A stretch of 10,521 bases of DNA from Candidatus Alectryobacillus merdavium (GTDB lineage Bacteria > Bacillota_I > Bacilli_A > RFN20 > CAG-826), in assembly GCA_017694735.1 (NCBI GenBank), contig JADIMN010000142.1, positions 1 through 10,521 on the forward strand, given 5' to 3'. The position numbers and the translations under genes are program-made. The notes beneath the pieces are model-generated. The model did no database searches, had not been told where the DNA came from, and saw only the letters and a list, made by a program, of their open reading frames with translations. This document shows, piece after piece, positions 7,696 through 10,521 of this stretch; within the stretch, counting starts at the first letter, position 1; every line of letters begins with the position of its first letter.

Positions 7696-7713
7696 TGTTT
7701 AAAAAGCACATAT
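7693..7713 (-). promoter_or_regulatory. inverted repeat ATATGT-N9-ACATAT over the operon promoter
   Basis: Six-base arms (7693-7698 and 7708-7713) flank nine bases and overlap the -10 box. ATGT...ACAT half-sites are typical of PadR-family repressors, which often control ABC exporters, although the reported PadR spacing is 8 rather than 9. No PadR gene is visible in this window, so the assignment is a guess; AT-rich sequence yields short repeats by chance. Confidence 0.3.
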
Positions 7714-7753
7714 CATAAATAAAAATTATTTAAAATTTTAAGACAAATTTACT

Positions 7754-8548
7754 TTATTTATCGATTTTTTCAATATTTTTGTTTTCTTTTATTTCGCTAT
7801 CTTTATTTTTCTTACTTAAGTCCTCATTAAAGTATTTTGTAACACCTAAATAAATTAAATAAATATATGGCATGCCAAGATTTGTTTCAATTAAAGAATT
7901 TACTAAAAGAGTTTGAATAGAATTTTCATTCATTGGTCTAATTCCATTAATTAATAAAGCAAATTCCCATGCAAATTGAACGCTTACTCCAATTAAAATT
8001 AACCACAAAATATTCATCATCTTGTGTTCTTTCTTAAACATATAATAAATAATCAATCCTAAATATCCAGCTACTAATATAATTGCCATCGCTCCATGAT
8101 ATTGATTAGTAGTTCTATATGTTTGAATATTATTTTCTCCTCCTAAAGTAGCTATGCTAGGAGCAACAAGCCACCAACCAACAATTAAAATTAACCAATA
8201 TTTTAAATATTTATCTTTACTTAAACACAGCCATATAAAAGCAAAATTCGTTATGCCATAACTTAGTGACATCCAAAGTAATACTAATGCAGTTTCTAGA
8301 TTTCCAACAACATTTCCATCTATACTTATAACTCTAGACTCAGAAATTAAATAAAAATATCCATAATCAACAATAAAATATAAAACTCCACCAATTAAAG
8401 CAAATATTAAAGTTAAATATCTTTTTTTAAGAATAAAAAGTGTCAATAAAACAACAATAAATATAGAATCTAAAATAATATACAATAAATTAAAATTTCT
8501 TGTAGGATTAATATTTGACGTTGCTTCGTTGAATGTACTTAAGAACAT
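7754..8548 (-). CDS. seven-helix integral membrane protein of unknown function
   Basis: A 264-residue protein I do not recognise. It shows about seven hydrophobic segments (roughly 20-40, 43-68, 84-109, 114-135, 150-171, 178-199, 210-236) and a highly charged Lys/Glu/Asp tail (239-264) that should be cytoplasmic. Polar or charged residues within or beside helices could be functional: Asp61 (FIVDYGYFY), Glu70/Glu85, Trp93, Trp125/126, the pair Trp194-Glu195 (FAWEFALLINGIRP) and Glu221 (SLIETNLGMPYIYL). The WEF...NGIRP and ETNLG motifs look conserved rather than random and would be good search handles. It sits between the phosphatase gene (58 nt upstream) and the exporter operon (73 nt downstream). 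With no Shine-Dalgarno and a TAAAAT 9 nt before the ATG it may be transcribed alone, or as the last gene of the phosphatase unit. Transporter, receptor or membrane enzyme all remain possible. Confidence 0.85.
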   Translation of the reverse strand: MFLSTFNEATSNINPTRNFNLLYIILDSIFIVVLLTLFILKKRYLTLIFALIGGVLYFIVDYGYFYLISESRVISIDGNVVGNLETALVLLWMSLSYGITNFAFIWLCLSKDKYLKYWLILIVGWWLVAPSIATLGGENNIQTYRTTNQYHGAMAIILVAGYLGLIIYYMFKKEHKMMNILWLILIGVSVQFAWEFALLINGIRPMNENSIQTLLVNSLIETNLGMPYIYLIYLGVTKYFNEDLSKKNKDSEIKENKNIEKIDK

Positions 8549-8557
8549 ATATAAACT

Positions 8558-8563
8558 ATTTTA
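8558..8563 (-). promoter_or_regulatory. putative -10 box (TAAAAT) before the membrane protein gene
   Basis: TAAAAT on the minus strand ends 9 nt before the ATG at 8548, the same geometry as the TATAAT before 7680. No good -35. A second TATAAT at 8598-8603, directly after the phosphatase stop codon, is an alternative that would leave a leader of about 43 nt. Confidence 0.25.
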
Positions 8564-8606
8564 ATATTTAAAATGAAGTAAATAAAATATAATTTTCATT
8601 ATAAAA

Positions 8607-9428
8607 TCACAAATATATTTTTATTGCTGTTGTATCATCGATTAATTTAAAACGAGGATAAATATTTAAATCTTTATCTTTATGAGCTAAATATTTCATT
8701 TTTAAATAAGTTTGTAATAAATCATTATCAAATAAATCTAAAATATTATCATAAATTTTAAAAGTATCATAAGCTTGAATAAATCCATCACTTGCCAAAG
8801 CAATATAGCTAGCATTATCTAAATTAATCTCTTTTTTAGATAATTTAAAATTATATCCATCTTTATAAAGAGAAAATACATTATAACCATTATCCTTATT
8901 TAATTTATTTCTATTTTCTACAATTAAATTACTAACTATCTTTTTAGCTTCTTTAATAGAAATTCCTTCTTTTCTAGATATATTTATCATATTATCAATT
9001 GCATACTTATCTAATAAAGTTAAATTATCTTCTTTAAAATATAAATAACTTCCGTCTTTATATTTAACAAAAACAACTGGATCTCCTAAAGTATATAAAA
9101 ACGCTTTATTATTGACCTCATCAATTACAACAAAACTTAAACCAATTGAAGGAATATGAGATCTTTTTAAACTTTTTCCAATATATTTTTTAATAAAAAT
9201 TGAATATAGAATCTTACTTAAATTAGATAATTCTTTTTCAAAATCATTGCAATTTACAAATCTTTTTTTAAATTCTTTTACAAAATAGCAAGCATCACTA
9301 GGTCTAAAAGTTTGTTTATATAGCCCAGTAGCACCATCCATTACAACATAAAAATTATCGTTAATAATAACGCCGTCTTCATTATATCTTTTACTAGGTT
9401 TACAAATATATTCGATTCTTTTACTCAT
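8607..9428 (-). CDS. PP2C-type Ser/Thr protein phosphatase
   Basis: A 273-residue soluble protein, about the size of a bare bacterial PP2C domain (usually 240-260 residues). The PP2C motifs appear in order: NEDG at 16-19, VMDGATG at 29-35, PSIGLSF at 93-99 (the PSxxL strand), TLGDP at 113-117 (usually GDSR), ALASDGF at 210-216 and DDTTAI at 264-269. Asp18, Asp31, Asp214 and Asp265, expected to hold the two catalytic Mn/Mg ions, are all present, so it should be active. It would remove phosphate from Ser/Thr of a target protein. It has no signal or membrane segment. It begins 4 nt after the stop of the TPR/membrane protein gene, without a Shine-Dalgarno, so translation is probably coupled and the two proteins may work together. 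The stop is TGA; reading it as Trp would add only 13 residues after the natural end of the domain. Confidence 0.9.
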   Translation of the reverse strand: MSKRIEYICKPSKRYNEDGVIINDNFYVVMDGATGLYKQTFRPSDACYFVKEFKKRFVNCNDFEKELSNLSKILYSIFIKKYIGKSLKRSHIPSIGLSFVVIDEVNNKAFLYTLGDPVVFVKYKDGSYLYFKEDNLTLLDKYAIDNMINISRKEGISIKEAKKIVSNLIVENRNKLNKDNGYNVFSLYKDGYNFKLSKKEINLDNASYIALASDGFIQAYDTFKIYDNILDLFDNDLLQTYLKMKYLAHKDKDLNIYPRFKLIDDTTAIKIYL

Positions 9429-9432
9429 AATC

Positions 9433-10521
9433 TTAAATATTTAATAATAATATAGATAAAAATCCCGCAAGACTACCTGCAAATATCAAAAGTGAAATTA
9501 AATAACTAATCCAATGTGTTTTTATATTTTTCTTTGAAACGGTTAACATAAAAAACATAATAATAGAAATAATACAAGTATATGCTAAAACCATTAATGT
9601 AATTGTTAAAGCAATACTCTTATAATCATTAATTTCTGAAAATGAGGTAACTGTTGCAGCAATAAAAGAAACAACTGCTGAAAATATTGAAATATAACCA
9701 ATATTAATTATTTTTTCATTAGAAATATCTTCTTCTAAAAGTCTATTTTTTATTAATTCAAGTCTTGTATTATAATATGCTTTAATCGAAACAATATCTC
9801 TTAAATAATCATTATATGAAGCAACTCTTAATTTTCTTTCTTCATCATTAGAAATTCTTGATATTGCCATGTTTATATTTTTTTCTGCATCTTCAAATTT
9901 ACCAACTAACATTTGAATTCTTCCAAGATTAAAATAAAATTTTTCATATGGTTCTTTTTTGACAATATCATTAGCAGTTTTTTCTGCATCTAATAATATC
10001 TTTCTAAAAATAAATGGAGATTCTTTATTATTAGTTGAATTATTATCAAATAAAATATCTACTTCTTTATCTTCGTTTTCTCTTTTCTTAAATCTTTTTC
10101 TTTTTCGAATTTTAATTCCTTCAATTGTGTCGTCTAAGTGAAGAGAATAATAATCTGCAACCAAAGAAACAAAATGATTAGCAATACCATTGTGTTCTTT
10201 ATTTAAATTATATAGTTCTTCTGCTTCAAGAACTAAATCCATACTTAAATCATAATGACTACTAGCCATCAAAAATAAATGTTTAAATAAATCACTATTT
10301 TTTAATTCTTCACAATTTTTAAGTTCCGAATATAAATTTGACGATAATAAAACATTGGTTTTATCATAAAACTTTCCTCTTCTAAGTTTTGTATATAATA
10401 CAAAAAGAAGACTAAAAGCCATTAATTTATCTTTTTCAAAATATGAATAAGCTAATTTATATAATTCATGATTGATTGGAAAATCAATTTCATCAACACC
10501 TTTTAATTCATATTTTTTAGC
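9433..10521 (-). CDS. TPR-like protein with three C-terminal membrane segments (5' end outside window)
   Basis: The minus-strand frame is open to the window edge: 33 codons precede the first Met at 10422 (beginning AKKYELKGVDEIDF), and they continue the same helical, Leu/Tyr/Lys-rich style. The true start is therefore upstream of the window, and 362 residues are visible. A likely TPR helix pair lies at visible residues about 190-221 (EPYEKFYFNLGRIQMLVGKF then EDAEKNINMAI), and the segment around HELYKLAYSYFEKDKL may be another. A basic cluster (KIRKRKRFKKR, about 137-147) and an Asn-rich loop separate them. Three hydrophobic helices follow (about 274-291, 301-326, 337-361), ending four residues or fewer from the C-terminus, so the helical-repeat domain should face the cytoplasm. 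Helical repeats normally bind partner proteins. Placement 4 nt before the PP2C gene suggests it recruits or anchors the phosphatase or its substrate at the membrane. The exact family is not recognised. Confidence 0.75.
   Translation of the reverse strand, partial: AKKYELKGVDEIDFPINHELYKLAYSYFEKDKLMAFSLLFVLYTKLRRGKFYDKTNVLLSSNLYSELKNCEELKNSDLFKHLFLMASSHYDLSMDLVLEAEELYNLNKEHNGIANHFVSLVADYYSLHLDDTIEGIKIRKRKRFKKRENEDKEVDILFDNNSTNNKESPFIFRKILLDAEKTANDIVKKEPYEKFYFNLGRIQMLVGKFEDAEKNINMAISRISNDEERKLRVASYNDYLRDIVSIKAYYNTRLELIKNRLLEEDISNEKIINIGYISIFSAVVSFIAATVTSFSEINDYKSIALTITLMVLAYTCIISIIMFFMLTVSKKNIKTHWISYLISLLIFAGSLAGFLSILLLNI

Noticed and set aside
7730..7741. Palindrome TTAAAATTTTAA between the membrane protein and exporter genes
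   Set aside because: Perfect but all A-T with no loop, expected by chance in this DNA, and not positioned on a promoter element.
8588..8603. Hairpin TATAAT-TTTC-ATTATA after the phosphatase gene as a terminator
   Set aside because: Only six A-T pairs and no proper T-run after it; more likely chance, or part of a promoter (TATAAT on the minus strand).
8568..8609. Read-through of the phosphatase TGA stop as Trp
   Set aside because: The domain already ends naturally after DDTTAIKIYL, the extension would be only 13 residues, and all other genes use TGG for Trp.
9959..10141. Plus-strand open frame of 60 codons
   Set aside because: Antisense shadow of the basic and Asn-rich part of the TPR protein; no start signal or family resemblance.
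1..10521. tRNA, rRNA, CRISPR array, insertion sequence or long direct repeats
   Set aside because: I looked on both strands and saw no spaced repeat set, no transposase and no RNA-gene-like GC-rich island.

Overview
The window is very AT-rich (G+C roughly 25-30% by eye). Every gene I can support lies on the minus strand, so transcription runs from the high coordinates towards position 1. The proteome style points to a low-GC Bacillota / Mycoplasmatota-type ('Tenericutes-like Bacilli') bacterium with one cell membrane: Lys/Asn/Ile-rich proteins, a lipoprotein amylase with a Ser/Asn/Thr linker, and Gram-positive type ABC exporters. Trp is encoded by TGG (for example the adjacent TGG TGG at 3051-3056) and one gene ends in TGA, so the standard bacterial code fits better than the TGA=Trp code of Mycoplasma/Spiroplasma. 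The species cannot be fixed from this window.

Reading in the direction of transcription: (1) 10521-8607 holds a TPR-like protein with three C-terminal membrane segments, whose start lies beyond the window, followed 4 nt later by a PP2C-type Ser/Thr phosphatase with all its metal-binding Asp motifs. This looks like a signalling pair. (2) 8548-7754 holds a seven-helix membrane protein that I do not recognise. (3) 7680-1350 is a compact four-gene operon: two ABC ATPases in tandem, an ABC-2 permease with an extracellular domain of about 500 residues, and an AmyE-like GH13 alpha-amylase lipoprotein with a C-terminal starch-binding-like module. (4) 1154-1 holds a MacB/LolD-type ABC ATPase followed directly (stop codon touching start codon) by the N-terminus of an FtsX/MacB-type permease that runs out of the window.

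Two ABC systems therefore sit side by side. The exporter operon is unusual in pairing two non-identical ATPases with a single permease gene. One ATPase has Asn in place of the H-loop His, which suggests an asymmetric ATPase dimer. The amylase is tied to that operon by 25-nt spacing and a strong Shine-Dalgarno, so starch or glycogen degradation at the cell surface and this exporter are probably co-expressed.

Genes at the heads of the likely transcription units (starts at 1154, 7680, 8548) have no Shine-Dalgarno. Instead they carry a TATAAT or TAAAAT hexamer 9-11 nt before the ATG, as expected for leaderless or nearly leaderless mRNAs. The internal operon genes at 5829 and 3443 have clear Shine-Dalgarno sequences. 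Two of the head promoters overlap inverted repeats that look like repressor operators. No tRNA, rRNA, CRISPR array or insertion sequence was seen, and no gene-free stretch exceeds 300 bases (the longest is 195 bases, 1155-1349).
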